NCBI RefSeq assembly: GCF_032108445.1
Contig: NZ_CP134876.1
Coordinates: forward strand, 4,092,001-4,156,000
Length of the DNA: 64,000 bases
Origin: Micromonospora halotolerans
GTDB taxonomy: Bacteria; Actinomycetota; Actinomycetes; Mycobacteriales; Micromonosporaceae
Direction of reading: 5' to 3'
The translations under genes and the position numbers were made by a program. The notes under the pieces are model-generated. The model saw only the letters and a list, made by a program, of their open reading frames with translations. It was not told the origin of the DNA and made no database searches. Each line of letters begins with the position of its first letter. The stretch's first letter is position 1. Shown piece by piece: positions 35,878 through 45,614 of the stretch.

Positions 35878-38800
35878 GTGCTGGTCATCCACGGGTTGTG
35901 GCTGTCCGGGAGCGGGCTCGCCGTCTGGGCCGAGGACAGCGGCCGCCCGGCCCGCGCGCCCCGCCGGCCGGGCCGCGCCCCGCGCGAGCGGCCGCACCCG
36001 TTCGCCGCCGACCACGCCACCCTGGCCGCCGCGCTCGGCGACCCGCCGGGCGCGCCGGCCTCCGTGCTGCTCGACCTGCCCACCCGGGCCGGCTCGCCGC
36101 TGGACTCGCCCGAGCTGGTCCGGACCGCCGCCGGGGAACCGGTCCGCGGCCCGGTCACCCGCGCCGGCTGGCGGGTCCCCGCCCTGGTGTACGCGCCGGA
36201 CGCCGCGTTCGCCCGGCTCCGGGCGCTGGATCCGGGGGAGGCGGTGGCCGGGGCGAGCCTGCGCCACCTGGCCGAGCTGGCCGACTTCGCCGCGGACCTG
36301 GTCACCCGCGGCCGCGTCCTGCCGGGACTCACCGACACCGACCTGGCCCCGGTCGCCAGCCGAACCGGACCGGCCGCGGAAGCTGACCCGGTGGCACCCG
36401 CCAACCCGGCCGGTCTGACCACCCCTCTCGACGGACGCCGACGGGGCCTGCGCGTGGTCGACGATTCGGACGTGGTGACCGTGTCGGCCGTCTGGCGGCC
36501 GCTGCTCACCGGCACGGACGCGGCGTGGGCCCGCTCGCTGGCCCTCGCCCTGCCCCCGGCGGCCCGCGCCGCCCGCGAATGGCACCTCGTCGCCCCGGAT
36601 TCGGGTGCACCTGTGGTCGTCGGGGCGACAACAGACGCACCCACAGCGGCGGGCAGCGCCGAATCCGGGGAGCTGGTGGCCGAGGCGCTGGACGCGCTGG
36701 TCGACGCGGCCGCCCGGGCCGCTCTCGACGGCACCCGCCTGCCCCGGGGTATGCGCCCGGGCGGTCCGGTGCCGGCCTGGCTGGCCGCGCTCACCGGCCC
36801 GGAGCGTGCCTTCGCCGCCGAGCCAGCCGCCCTGGACACCCTCCGCGCCGAGCTGGACGCCTGGCAGCGCGACGCCGCCGGCGGCCCGGTGCGCGCCGCG
36901 TTCCGCCTGGTCGAGCCGGCTGCGGACCCGGTGGCCGAGCTGGTCGAGGGCGGCGCCTGGCGGGTCGAGTTCGGCCTGCACCCGACCGACGAGCCGGGGC
37001 TGGTGGTCGACGCCGCGCACATCTGGCAGCGGCCGGCGCCCGCGCTCGCCGCCCGTGGCGTCGACCCGCAGGAGACCCTGCTGGCCGAGCTGGGCCGGGC
37101 CAGCCGGCTCTGGCCGGAGCTGGACACCGCGCTGCGCACCGCCACCCCGGAGGGGATGGAGCTGGACGCCGACGGCGCGCACCGGTTCCTCCGGGAGGGG
37201 GCGCCCGTGCTGCACGCGGCGGGCTTCGGGGTGCTGCTGCCGTCCTGGTGGCGGCGCTCCTCCTCCCGCCTCGGGGCGCGGCTGCGGGCGCGCAGCCGGA
37301 CCGCGCCCGGCACGGTCGCCGTCGCGGCCGGCGGGCTCGGCATGGATGCCCTGGTCGACTACCGCTGGGAGGTGGCCCTCGGTGACCAGCCGCTGACCGC
37401 CGAGGAGTTGGCCTCGCTGGCGGAGCTGAAGTCGCCGCTGGTGCGGCTGCGCGGCCGCTGGGTCGAGCTGGACCCGCAGCGGCTCGAAGCCGGGCTGCGG
37501 CTGCTCCGCTCCTCGGGCGAGCTGACCGTGGCCGACCTGCTGCGGATGGGGCTGGCCGGGGCCGACCGGCCCGGCGAGCTGCCGGTGCTGGAGGTGGCCG
37601 CGGACGGCGCGCTGGGCGAGCTGCTGGCCGGGGAGGCGGAGCGTCGGCTCACCCCGGCCGACCCGCCGCCCGGGTTCGTCGGGACGCTGCGCCCGTACCA
37701 GCGGCGGGGACTCGCCTGGCTGGCCTTCCTCCAGTCCCTCGGTCTGGGCGGGATCCTGGCCGACGACATGGGGCTGGGCAAGACCGTCCAGCTGCTCGCG
37801 CTGCTCGCCGGTGACCCGCCGGCGGCCGGGCCCACGCTGCTGGTCTGTCCGATGTCGCTGGTCGGCAACTGGCAGCGGGAGGCGGCGAAGTTCGCCCCGG
37901 ACCTGCGGGTCCACGTGCACCACGGCGCCGAACGGGTGCGGGGCGAGGCGTTCGCCGCCACCGTGCACGCCGCCGACCTGGTGCTGACCACCTACTCGGT
38001 GGCCGCGCGGGATGCGTACGAGCTGACCGGGATCGACTGGCACCGGGTGGTGGTGGACGAGGCGCAGGCGATCAAGAACGCCTCCACCCGGCAGGCCGAG
38101 GCGGTGCGGTCGCTGCCCGCGCGGCACCGGGTCGCGGTCACCGGCACGCCGGTGGAGAACCGGCTCGCCGACCTCTGGTCGATCATGCAGTTCGCCAACC
38201 CGGGCCTGCTCGGGCCGGCCGCCACCTTCAAGAAGAAGTTCGCCGAGCCGATCGAGCGGCACGGCGACGCCGAGGTGGCCGAGCGGCTGCGCCGGATCAC
38301 CGGCCCGTTCGTGCTGCGCCGGCTCAAGACCGACCAGTCGATCATCACGGACCTGCCGGAGAAGCTGGAGATGGAGGTGCTCTGCAACCTCACTGCCGAG
38401 CAGGCCGCGCTCTACCGGGCCGTCGTCGACGACATGATGGCGAAGATCGAGTCCAGCGACGGCATCGAACGGCGCGGGCTGGTGCTGGCCACCATGACCC
38501 GGCTCAAGCAGGTCTGCAACCACCCGGCCCAGATGCTTCACGACGGCTCCGCCCTGCCCGGCCGCTCCGGCAAGCTGGAACGGCTGGAGGAGATCGTCGA
38601 CGAGGTCCTCGCGGCGGGGGAGAGGGCCCTGCTCTTCACCCAGTACGCCGAGTTCGGCGGGATGCTGCGCGGCCACCTGTCGGCGCGTACCGGGCGGGAG
38701 GTGCTGCTCCTGCACGGCGGAGTGGGCAAGGCCGAACGGGACGCCATGGTGACCCGCTTCCAGTCCCCGGCCGGCCCGCCGCTCTTCGTGCTCTCCCTCA

Positions 38801-39105
38801 AGGCCGGCGGCACCGGGCTCACCCTGACCGCGGCGAACCACGTGGTGCATGTGGACCGCTGGTGGAACCCGGCCGTCGAGGACCAGGCGACCGACCGGGC
38901 GTTCCGCATCGGCCAGCGCCGCCGGGTGCAGGTCCGCAAGTTCGTCTGCGCCGGCACGGTCGAGGAGAAGGTGGCCGCGATGATCGCCGACAAGCGGAGC
39001 CTGGCCCGGCGGGTGGTGGGCAGCGGTGAACAGTGGGTCACCGAGCTGTCCACCGACACCCTGCGGGAGCTGTTCGCGCTGGAGTCCGGGGCGGTGGTCG
39101 AGTGA
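35878..39105 (+). CDS. SNF2/Rad54-type DEAD/DEAH helicase
   Basis: 1075 residues from a GTG after GAGGGGGA. A SNF2 helicase-associated N-terminal region of about 560 residues, then the ATPase: Walker A DDMGLGKT (629-636, K635), DEAQ box 727-730 and TGTPVENRLADLWSIM. The C-terminal helicase lobe has LSLKAGGTGLTLTAANHVVH and DRWWNPAVEDQATDRAFRIGQ. Bacterial HepA/RapA-like SNF2 proteins translocate on dsDNA and remodel RNA polymerase or other DNA-bound complexes. The stop overlaps the GTG of the SWIM-domain gene, a widespread conserved pair in actinomycetes. Confidence 0.93.
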   Translation: MLVIHGLWLSGSGLAVWAEDSGRPARAPRRPGRAPRERPHPFAADHATLAAALGDPPGAPASVLLDLPTRAGSPLDSPELVRTAAGEPVRGPVTRAGWRVPALVYAPDAAFARLRALDPGEAVAGASLRHLAELADFAADLVTRGRVLPGLTDTDLAPVASRTGPAAEADPVAPANPAGLTTPLDGRRRGLRVVDDSDVVTVSAVWRPLLTGTDAAWARSLALALPPAARAAREWHLVAPDSGAPVVVGATTDAPTAAGSAESGELVAEALDALVDAAARAALDGTRLPRGMRPGGPVPAWLAALTGPERAFAAEPAALDTLRAELDAWQRDAAGGPVRAAFRLVEPAADPVAELVEGGAWRVEFGLHPTDEPGLVVDAAHIWQRPAPALAARGVDPQETLLAELGRASRLWPELDTALRTATPEGMELDADGAHRFLREGAPVLHAAGFGVLLPSWWRRSSSRLGARLRARSRTAPGTVAVAAGGLGMDALVDYRWEVALGDQPLTAEELASLAELKSPLVRLRGRWVELDPQRLEAGLRLLRSSGELTVADLLRMGLAGADRPGELPVLEVAADGALGELLAGEAERRLTPADPPPGFVGTLRPYQRRGLAWLAFLQSLGLGGILADDMGLGKTVQLLALLAGDPPAAGPTLLVCPMSLVGNWQREAAKFAPDLRVHVHHGAERVRGEAFAATVHAADLVLTTYSVAARDAYELTGIDWHRVVVDEAQAIKNASTRQAEAVRSLPARHRVAVTGTPVENRLADLWSIMQFANPGLLGPAATFKKKFAEPIERHGDAEVAERLRRITGPFVLRRLKTDQSIITDLPEKLEMEVLCNLTAEQAALYRAVVDDMMAKIESSDGIERRGLVLATMTRLKQVCNHPAQMLHDGSALPGRSGKLERLEEIVDEVLAAGERALLFTQYAEFGGMLRGHLSARTGREVLLLHGGVGKAERDAMVTRFQSPAGPPLFVLSLKAGGTGLTLTAANHVVHVDRWWNPAVEDQATDRAFRIGQRRRVQVRKFVCAGTVEEKVAAMIADKRSLARRVVGSGEQWVTELSTDTLRELFALESGAVVE

Positions 39106-40046
39106 CCACACCGGACGGAGGATCGCGTTTCGCCGAGTTCGGCCCGCCCCGGCGGGTGGAGGGCGGGCTGAAGGCGCGCAGCACCAAGGGCGCGATCGGG
39201 CGTTCCTGGTGGTCCCGCCGCTTCCTGGAGGTGCTGGAGTCCTTCGCGCTCGGCACCCGGCTCACCCGGGGCCGGGCGTACGCGCGCCGGGGGCAGGTGC
39301 TCCGGCTCGACGTCGCGCCGGGGCTGGTCACCGCCGCCGTGCAGGGGTCCCGGCCGGATCCCTACCCGGTGCGGATCGGGCTGGCCGCGTACCCGGACGG
39401 GGTGTGGGAGCGGATCGAGGCGGAGCTGGCCGGGCAGGCGTTCTTCAGCGCCCGGCTGCTCGCCGGTGATCTGCCGGCCGAACTGGAGGAGTTGTTCACC
39501 GCGACGGGCGCGCCGCTCTTCCCGGCCACGGTCGGCGAGCTGGACCAGCACTGCGGTTGCCCCGACTTCGCGGTGCCGTGCAAGCACCTCGCGGCGACCT
39601 TCTACCTGCTCGCGGAGGCGTTCGACGCCGACCCGTTCCAGCTCCTGCACTGGCGCGGGCGGTCCCGGGGCGCGCTGCTCGACCGGCTGCGTACGCTGCG
39701 CGGCGCCGCCGACCCCGGCGGCGCGCCGGCCGCCCCGGCGGTGGCCCCGGACGGGCCGGTCGTGCCGGCGGACGCGGACTCCGGGCCGGCGCGCCCCGTG
39801 GCCGGTGCGGGACGGGTGCTGGCGGGGCTGCCAACCGTCCCGCCGGACGACGAGGTCGACCGGTTCTGGGTGTCCCCGGTGGCGCTGCCGGACCGGCCGC
39901 CCACCCTGGCCACCGGACCGGAGCTGCTGCTGCGTCAGCTCGGCCCGCCGGGGGCCGCGATCGGCGGCCCGGGCCTCGTGGAGCGGCTCCGCCGGGCGTA
40001 CCGGGAGTTCGGCCGTGGTGAGGCCGGGTCGGACGACCCGGGCTGA
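39102..40046 (+). CDS. SWIM zinc-finger protein
   Basis: 314 residues from a GTG overlapping the helicase stop (GTGA). The SWIM motif CxCx6CxH is C151-G-C153-PDFAVP-C160-K-H162, a zinc site for DNA or protein binding. SKAR-type N-terminus GGLKARSTKGAIGRSWWSRR is typical of the SNF2-linked family, and the C-terminus is Ala/Pro-rich. It very probably works with the helicase as a partner in DNA handling. Confidence 0.92.
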   Translation: MTTPDGGSRFAEFGPPRRVEGGLKARSTKGAIGRSWWSRRFLEVLESFALGTRLTRGRAYARRGQVLRLDVAPGLVTAAVQGSRPDPYPVRIGLAAYPDGVWERIEAELAGQAFFSARLLAGDLPAELEELFTATGAPLFPATVGELDQHCGCPDFAVPCKHLAATFYLLAEAFDADPFQLLHWRGRSRGALLDRLRTLRGAADPGGAPAAPAVAPDGPVVPADADSGPARPVAGAGRVLAGLPTVPPDDEVDRFWVSPVALPDRPPTLATGPELLLRQLGPPGAAIGGPGLVERLRRAYREFGRGEAGSDDPG

Positions 40047-40067
40047 CCGTCACCGGCGGCGCCGCCG

Positions 40068-40325
40068 TCATAGCCAGCGTCGGCGGAACCGCCACATGAG
40101 GCACGCGTTGGCGAGCAGCACCACGGCGCAGATCGCGCCGGCCATTCGCCCGGCCAGTACGGTCATCGCCGGCAGCGAGGCCCACAGCACGATCGTCAAC
40201 AGCATCAGGTACCGGCCTCGGCGGCCCCGGGCCCGGTGGTCGAGCCGGGCGAAGAACTGCGGGTCACTCTCCCGCAGTTGGCGGGTGATCTGTTCGAACC
40301 TGCGCTGATCCTCTTTGCTGAGCAT
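40068..40325 (-). CDS. DUF3040 small membrane protein
   Basis: 85 residues starting MLSKEDQRRFEQITRQLRESDPQFFARL, the DUF3040 N-terminal signature, followed by two membrane spans (YLMLLTIVLWASLPAMTVL, GAICAVVLLANACLMW) and a basic end. These are actinomycete-specific membrane proteins, often under stress or developmental control. No function is known. Confidence 0.85.
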   Translation of the reverse strand: MLSKEDQRRFEQITRQLRESDPQFFARLDHRARGRRGRYLMLLTIVLWASLPAMTVLAGRMAGAICAVVLLANACLMWRFRRRWL

Positions 40326-40776
40326 GGCGGTGCCTTCCCCTCACGGCTTCAGCGGTTCGGCGGCATACCCGGAACGGAGGCGGGTCACGCGCTGCTCCCA
40401 CCGCTACTTTCGGCCGGGCCGGACAGGTCTGCACGCACCGGTCGGACACCTCAGCGCGGGCTTATCCGTACCTTAAGTTTCCCTCAGCGGTTGAACGCCA
40501 CCAGCAGCGTCGCGAGGGGCGAAAACGTCACGTCCGGGCGGGGACCGCCCGGGTCGGCCCTGCTCCGGGGGCCGCCGGGCATCGACGGTCGCCCCGGCCG
40601 CCCGCCGGCCGGCCTGAGCACCGTCTTAAGTGCCCTCGCGGCCGCCGTCGGCGCGCCTTGAGCGCCCGGAGACGCGTGGTTACTTTCCCGTAGCAACTCC
40701 TCCGGCAACCGTCGCCGCCCCTCCGCCCACCCCCGGGTGGCAGGCGTGCCGGCGCTCGAAGAAAACGGGAAGCTAC
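40326..40776. other. Promoter/leader region of the DUF1800 operon
   Basis: There is no gene here. It contains two TTAAG motifs (about 40476 and 40625), a likely promoter zone near GGTTACTTTCCCGTAGCAAC (40678-40697) and a hairpin CCACCC-CCGG-GTGG just before the DUF1800 start. A CCGGCAACC string recalls SAM-riboswitch cores, but the flanking helices are not there. The long leader suggests regulation I cannot specify. Confidence 0.4.
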
Positions 40777-42801
40777 ATGGCCGACCTGAACGTGCCACCG
40801 CGTCGACCTCGGGACGATCGCGGTTGGGACGGATACCAGCACCCCCATCCGGACGGGTACCGCGACAACGCCATGCCGTACGCCGGTCCCGGCGGTTACA
40901 CCACTCCCGCGGCGCCCGCGTCCGGCCCGCAGTGGGTCGGGCCCGACGGCTTCGCCGGCGGCCACCCCCAGCCGTCCGGCGGGTACGCCCCGCCGCCCGC
41001 ACCGGGACTGCCCAACCTGGACGACGACGACGAGCCGCGCCCCGGCCGACGGCGAGCCCTCGCCGTGCTCGGTGGCGCCGCGGTGGTCGCCGGTGGCGCG
41101 GCCCTCCTGTCGCCGCAGGTCCGGGGCCTGTTCTCGGACGACCCGGTGGCCGGCGACGCGACCGGAACCGTGGTCACCGACGGCACCGCCGCCCGCCCGA
41201 GCGGCCAGCAGCCCAGCACGGTGCGCACCTACACCGAGCAGAACGAGAGCTACATGGGCTCCCGGGCCGGCGCGGCGCTCAAGCGCAACGCGCCCGCCGG
41301 CGGCCGGGTCTTCGCCAGCCCGGCGGCCGCCGCGGCGGCGACCGAGGTGACCGTCAAGACGGTGCTCGCCAAGGACCCGATCCGCCACCTGGCCAGCCGG
41401 ACCACGTTCGGCCCGACGCCGAAGGTGCTCGCGGACATCAAGCGGCTCGGCATCGACGACTGGCTGCGCCAGCAACTCCAGCCGGAGAAGATCGCGCCCA
41501 CGAAGGCCGAGCTGAAGCTGGCCGAGCTGCCCACCCTCAAGCTGACCCCGACCCAGCTGCGGGACCAGCGGGACCAGCTCAACGAGCGGGGCGCCCAGCC
41601 GGAGCGGGAGACGGTCGACGCCACCATCGCCCGGCAGATCTGGTCGGACCGCCAGCTCTTCGAGGTGATGGTCGACTTCTGGAACGACTTCCTGCACGTG
41701 GCGGCCGACTTCGACGGCGGCGAGATCTACCGCAACTCCTTCGACCAGGACGTCATCCGCAAGCACGCGCTGGGCAGCTACCCGGAGATGCTGGTGGCCG
41801 CCAACAAGCACCCGGCGCTGCTCATCTACCTGAACCAGACCGACTCGCGCAAGGACGCGGTCAACGAGAACCTGGCCCGGGAGAACCTGGAGCTCTACTC
41901 GGTCGGCGTCGACGGCGGCTACACCGAGAAGGACGTCCGCCAGGCCGCCATGCTGCAGACCGGACGGGGTGTCGCCGACGGCAGGTACCGGTTCTTCCCG
42001 GAGCGGCACTACGTCGGCAAGGTGAAGATCCTCGGGTTCAGCCACGCGAACAACTCGACCGACCCGAAGGTCGCCGACAAGGTGATCGACCAGTACATCA
42101 CCTACATCGCGATGCACCAGTCGACCGCCCGGTACGTGGCGAGCAGCCTCGCCACCCGGTTCGTCTCGGACACCCCGCCGAAGTCCCTCGTGGACCGGCT
42201 GGCCAAGGCGTACACGACGAACAAGGGGCAGATCCGGCCGGTGCTTGCCACGCTGTTCAGCTCGTCGGAGTTCTGGGCCTCGGTCGGGCAGAAGGTCCGC
42301 CGCCCGATGGAGTACCTGGTCGCCACCTACCGGTCGCTGGGCGTGGGCCCGGAGGCGTCGGCGGGCTTCGAGGGCGACAAGCGGCGTACCCCGTTCGCCC
42401 AGGGGCTGCGGCAGATCCAGGACAAGCTGCGCGAGCTCGGCCAGTACCCGATGGGCAAGCCCACCCCGGACGGCTACGCCGACGTCTACGTGGCCTGGAC
42501 CTCCGCGGGCACCATGGTCGACGGCTGGAACGAGGCCGGCGACCTGATCGGCGCCTACCGCAAGCAGTTCACCTACGTCCGGCCCGAGAAGCTGGTGGCG
42601 AAGCCGCCGTCGACCGCCGGGGCGTACGTGGACGCGCTGGCCCAGCGGCTGGTGCACCAGAAGCTGAGCGCCAAGGAGAAGGCCCTCGTGCTCGCTGTCG
42701 CCGGGGTGTCGGCGGGCACCAAGGTCGACGCCACCTTCAACGGGGCCATCGCCGCGGTCGCGCGGACGATCCTCGCGTCCCCCCAGCACCACCTCCGGTG
42801 A
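40777..42801 (+). CDS. DUF1800 domain protein
   Basis: 674 residues. A Pro/Gly-rich hydrophilic N-terminus (about 85 residues, several YxGPGGY-like strings) leads to RPGRRRALAVLGGAAVVAGGAALL, a single span or Tat-like signal. The DUF1800 domain follows: HLASRTTFGPTPKVLADIKRLG, VMVDFWNDFLHVAADF, ENLARENLELYSVGVDGGYTEKDVRQAA, FSSSEFW. DUF1800 proteins are exported, of unknown function, and nearly always paired with DUF1501. Here they are the first two genes of a five-gene run with flavin electron-transfer proteins. Confidence 0.9.
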   Translation: MADLNVPPRRPRDDRGWDGYQHPHPDGYRDNAMPYAGPGGYTTPAAPASGPQWVGPDGFAGGHPQPSGGYAPPPAPGLPNLDDDDEPRPGRRRALAVLGGAAVVAGGAALLSPQVRGLFSDDPVAGDATGTVVTDGTAARPSGQQPSTVRTYTEQNESYMGSRAGAALKRNAPAGGRVFASPAAAAAATEVTVKTVLAKDPIRHLASRTTFGPTPKVLADIKRLGIDDWLRQQLQPEKIAPTKAELKLAELPTLKLTPTQLRDQRDQLNERGAQPERETVDATIARQIWSDRQLFEVMVDFWNDFLHVAADFDGGEIYRNSFDQDVIRKHALGSYPEMLVAANKHPALLIYLNQTDSRKDAVNENLARENLELYSVGVDGGYTEKDVRQAAMLQTGRGVADGRYRFFPERHYVGKVKILGFSHANNSTDPKVADKVIDQYITYIAMHQSTARYVASSLATRFVSDTPPKSLVDRLAKAYTTNKGQIRPVLATLFSSSEFWASVGQKVRRPMEYLVATYRSLGVGPEASAGFEGDKRRTPFAQGLRQIQDKLRELGQYPMGKPTPDGYADVYVAWTSAGTMVDGWNEAGDLIGAYRKQFTYVRPEKLVAKPPSTAGAYVDALAQRLVHQKLSAKEKALVLAVAGVSAGTKVDATFNGAIAAVARTILASPQHHLR

Positions 42802-42809
42802 GGCATTCG

Positions 42810-44189
42810 ATGGAGATGACCGTGAACCCGTACCCCCTGCACCCCGAATGCCCCGACCTGCGGCGGCTGGCCGACAACCCGGCCGAGGCGCTGCTGCGCG
42901 CGGAGGCCGACATCGTCGCGGCCGAGAACGCCGCCGAGGCGGACCGGTACCGCCGGCTGGAGGAGCTGGAGGAGGCCCAGCAGGACGGCCGGGGCGTCAC
43001 CCGGCGTACCTTCGTCGCGGGCGCCGCGGCGACCGCGACCGCCCTGGCCACCGCCCAGTTCGTCACGACCTCGGCGTCCTTCGCGGCGACGAAGACCGGC
43101 ACCCTGATCCACGTCTTCCTCTACGGCGGGCTGGACGGGCTGAGCCTGGTCGCCCCGGCCGACGACCCGGTGCTCGGCAAGGTCCGCCCCGACCTGCTGC
43201 TCGGCAACGACTCGCTGGCCCTCGGCCGCGGCTTCAAGCTGACCAGCGCGTTCGCCCCGTTGGAGAAGTGGCTGAAGGCCGGTCAGCTCGGCTTCGTGCC
43301 GGCGGTCTCCGACCCGCGGCTGTCCCGCAGCCACTTCCAGGCCGCCGACGCCTGCAACCTGGGCGGCCTGCCCGGTGAGACCGGCGGCCGGGGCTGGCTG
43401 GACAGCCTGGTCGACACCCTCGGCAAGGGCACCGCGTTCCGCAGCGTCGGCATCGGCAGCACCCTGCCCCGCTCGCTGGTCGGCGTGAACGGCGCGATCT
43501 CCCTCAACAATGTCGGGGAGCTGCGGCTCAACGGCGACGACAAGTACCGCGCGGCGACCGAGAAGGCGATCCGCGGTTTGTTCACCGGGATCAACCACCC
43601 GGTGGAGGAGGCGGTCATCGAGGGCATGGGCGCGCTGGCCACCGCGCAGAAGCTGGCCGCGAAGCCGTACGCGGCCGCCGCCGGGGTGAAGTACGAGGGC
43701 GTCGGGTACGCGTTCCAGCAGCTCGCCCAGCTCATCAAGGGCGGGGCGAACGTCCGGGTGGCGACGGTCGGCATGGGCGGCTACGACACCCACGAGAACC
43801 AGGGGACCCGCGAGGGCGGCCAGCTCTGGCGCCGGCTCAACGAGCTGGCCAACGCGATGGCGGCGTTCTTCACCGACCTCGGTGACCGGGCCGCCGACGT
43901 GACGGTCATGGTGTCCAGCGAGTTCGGCCGGCGGGTCGCCTCGAACAGTGGCGGCACCGACCACGGGCACGGCGGGGTGGTCACCATCCTGTCCGGGCGC
44001 AAGCTCGCCGGCTCGCTCCTGGGCACTTGGAACGGGTTGAACGATCTCGACAGCGGAGACGTACCCGAGTACAACAACATGTTCAACGTCTACGGTTCGG
44101 TCGCGCAGGGACGGTTCGGACTGACGACCGCGCAGGTGGACAAGGTCTTCCCCCGGCAGAAGTACACCCCCGTGAAGCTGTACGCGTGA
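42810..44189 (+). CDS. Tat-exported DUF1501 protein
   Basis: 459 residues. A charged N-terminal helix (AEALLRAEADIVAAENAAEADRY) precedes the twin-arginine signal at R65-R66-T-F and a hydrophobic run ending ASFAAT. The DUF1501 core has HVFLYGGLDGLSLVAP, DPRLSRSHFQAAD, TVGMGGYDTHENQG and VMVSSEFGRRVASNSGGTDHGHG, an alkaline-phosphatase/sulfatase-like fold with metal-ligand-like D, H and S residues. It is folded before export. The start lies 8 bp after the DUF1800 stop, and its stop overlaps the next start, so the genes are coupled. Confidence 0.92.
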   Translation: MEMTVNPYPLHPECPDLRRLADNPAEALLRAEADIVAAENAAEADRYRRLEELEEAQQDGRGVTRRTFVAGAAATATALATAQFVTTSASFAATKTGTLIHVFLYGGLDGLSLVAPADDPVLGKVRPDLLLGNDSLALGRGFKLTSAFAPLEKWLKAGQLGFVPAVSDPRLSRSHFQAADACNLGGLPGETGGRGWLDSLVDTLGKGTAFRSVGIGSTLPRSLVGVNGAISLNNVGELRLNGDDKYRAATEKAIRGLFTGINHPVEEAVIEGMGALATAQKLAAKPYAAAAGVKYEGVGYAFQQLAQLIKGGANVRVATVGMGGYDTHENQGTREGGQLWRRLNELANAMAAFFTDLGDRAADVTVMVSSEFGRRVASNSGGTDHGHGGVVTILSGRKLAGSLLGTWNGLNDLDSGDVPEYNNMFNVYGSVAQGRFGLTTAQVDKVFPRQKYTPVKLYA

Positions 44190-45601
44190 CGTATCAGGAC
44201 ACCTTCGCCGCCGGCCGCCGCAGCGGGGCATCCGCCCCGTACGGCGGCCGTCCGGCTGCTCCCGTACCCCCGGGTCGGCCGCGTCGCGGGCCCGGTGGAC
44301 GGCGGGCGCTGGCCGCCGCCTTCTGGCTCGGCCTGGTGGCCGCGGTCCTGCCCTGGTGGCTCGCCACCCCGCCCGGCTCGCTGGCCGACACCACGCACGT
44401 GCTCACCGCGGCCGGCCGGATCACCGGCCTGGTCGCCGGCTACCTGCTGCTGGTCCAAGTGCTGATGATGAGCCGGCTCGGGATCCTGGAGCGCTGGCTG
44501 GGCGGCGAGCGGCTGTCCCGGGTGCACCGGGACCTCGGCGCCACCCTGCTGGTGGCGGTCCTCGCCCACCTGGCGCTGCTGGTGGTCGGGTACGCCCGGC
44601 TGGAACGCAACTCGATCCTCGGCCAGGTCGGCGCCCTGCTGACCCACTACGAGGACATGGTCTCCGCCTTCGTGGCGACCGGCATCATGGTGGCGGTCGG
44701 GCTCACCGCGGTCCGCGGCGTCCGCCGGCGGATGCCCTACGAGCTCTGGTACCACCTGCACCTGACCAGCTACCTCGCCCTGCTGCTCGGCTACGGCCAC
44801 CAGTTCAGCAACGGCGCCCAGCTCTACGAGCCGGGCCCGGTGCGCACGGGCTGGATCGCCGCGTACCTGCTGGTGGTGGCCGCGCTGGTGTGGGGGCGGC
44901 TGGTCGCCCCGCTGCGCTTCAACCTGCGGCACCGGCTGCGGGTCGCCGACGTGGTGGCGGAGAGCCCGGACACCGTCTCGATCTACCTGACCGGGCACCG
45001 GCTCAACCAGATCGACCTGCTCGGCGGCCAGTACTTCCGCTGGCGCTTCCTGAACCCCGGCGGCTGGTGGCAGTCGCACCCGTTCTCGCTCTCCGCGGCG
45101 GGCAACGGCCGCTGGCTGCGGCTCACCGTGAAGGTCGTCGGCCGGCACACCGCCGACCTGCGGGATCTCACCCCGGGCACCCGGGTCTGGGCGGAGGGCC
45201 CGTCCGGCACCTTCACGGCGGCGCACCGCACCCGCGAACGCGCCCTGCTGATCGCCGGCGGCAGCGGCATCGGTCCGCTGCGGGCCATGCTGGAGGAGCT
45301 GCCGCCCGGGGCGGCGCTCATCTACCGCGCCCGCACCCCGGCCGACGTGCTGCTGCACAACGAGCTGGACTGGCTCGCCCAGGCGCGGCACACCTCGGTC
45401 TGGTACGTGGTCGGCTCCCGCGACGACCCCGGCCCCCGTCAGGTGATGAGTCCCGAGGGGCTGCGCCGGCTGGTGCCCGACCTGACCCGGCGCGACGTCT
45501 ACCTGTGCGGCCCGGGTGGCCTGGTCGAGGAGGCGGTCCGGGCGCTGCGCCGGGCCGGCGTGCCGCGCCGGCAGATCCACCTCGCCACCTTCGAGCTGTA
45601 G
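44186..45601 (+). CDS. Ferric-reductase-like flavocytochrome (FAD/NAD-binding)
   Basis: 471 residues from the GTG overlapping the DUF1501 stop (GTGA). Six membrane spans in the first 250 residues include paired histidines suited to two b hemes (RVHRDLGATLLVAVLAHLALL, WYHLHLTSYLALLLGYGHQF). A cytosolic FAD domain (WQSHPFSLSA) and an NAD(P) domain (ALLIAGGSGIGPLRAMLEEL, VYLCGPGGLVEEAVRALRRAGV) follow. It moves electrons from NAD(P)H through FAD and hemes across the membrane, here probably to the neighbouring extracellular flavoprotein. Confidence 0.9.
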   Translation: MTYQDTFAAGRRSGASAPYGGRPAAPVPPGRPRRGPGGRRALAAAFWLGLVAAVLPWWLATPPGSLADTTHVLTAAGRITGLVAGYLLLVQVLMMSRLGILERWLGGERLSRVHRDLGATLLVAVLAHLALLVVGYARLERNSILGQVGALLTHYEDMVSAFVATGIMVAVGLTAVRGVRRRMPYELWYHLHLTSYLALLLGYGHQFSNGAQLYEPGPVRTGWIAAYLLVVAALVWGRLVAPLRFNLRHRLRVADVVAESPDTVSIYLTGHRLNQIDLLGGQYFRWRFLNPGGWWQSHPFSLSAAGNGRWLRLTVKVVGRHTADLRDLTPGTRVWAEGPSGTFTAAHRTRERALLIAGGSGIGPLRAMLEELPPGAALIYRARTPADVLLHNELDWLAQARHTSVWYVVGSRDDPGPRQVMSPEGLRRLVPDLTRRDVYLCGPGGLVEEAVRALRRAGVPRRQIHLATFEL

Positions 45602-45614
45602 AGAGGCCCCGCCC

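Noticed and set aside
34942..39111. Very long open frame antisense to the SNF2 helicase
   Set aside because: It continues out of the true PfkB gene and mirrors the helicase codons. Composition is low complexity (Arg/Gly/Pro/Gln) with no domain, a typical GC-rich shadow frame.
40690..40745. SAM-riboswitch-like CCGGCAACC string before DUF1800
   Set aside because: Only the short string matches; the surrounding helices and junction required for SAM-I/IV are not visible.
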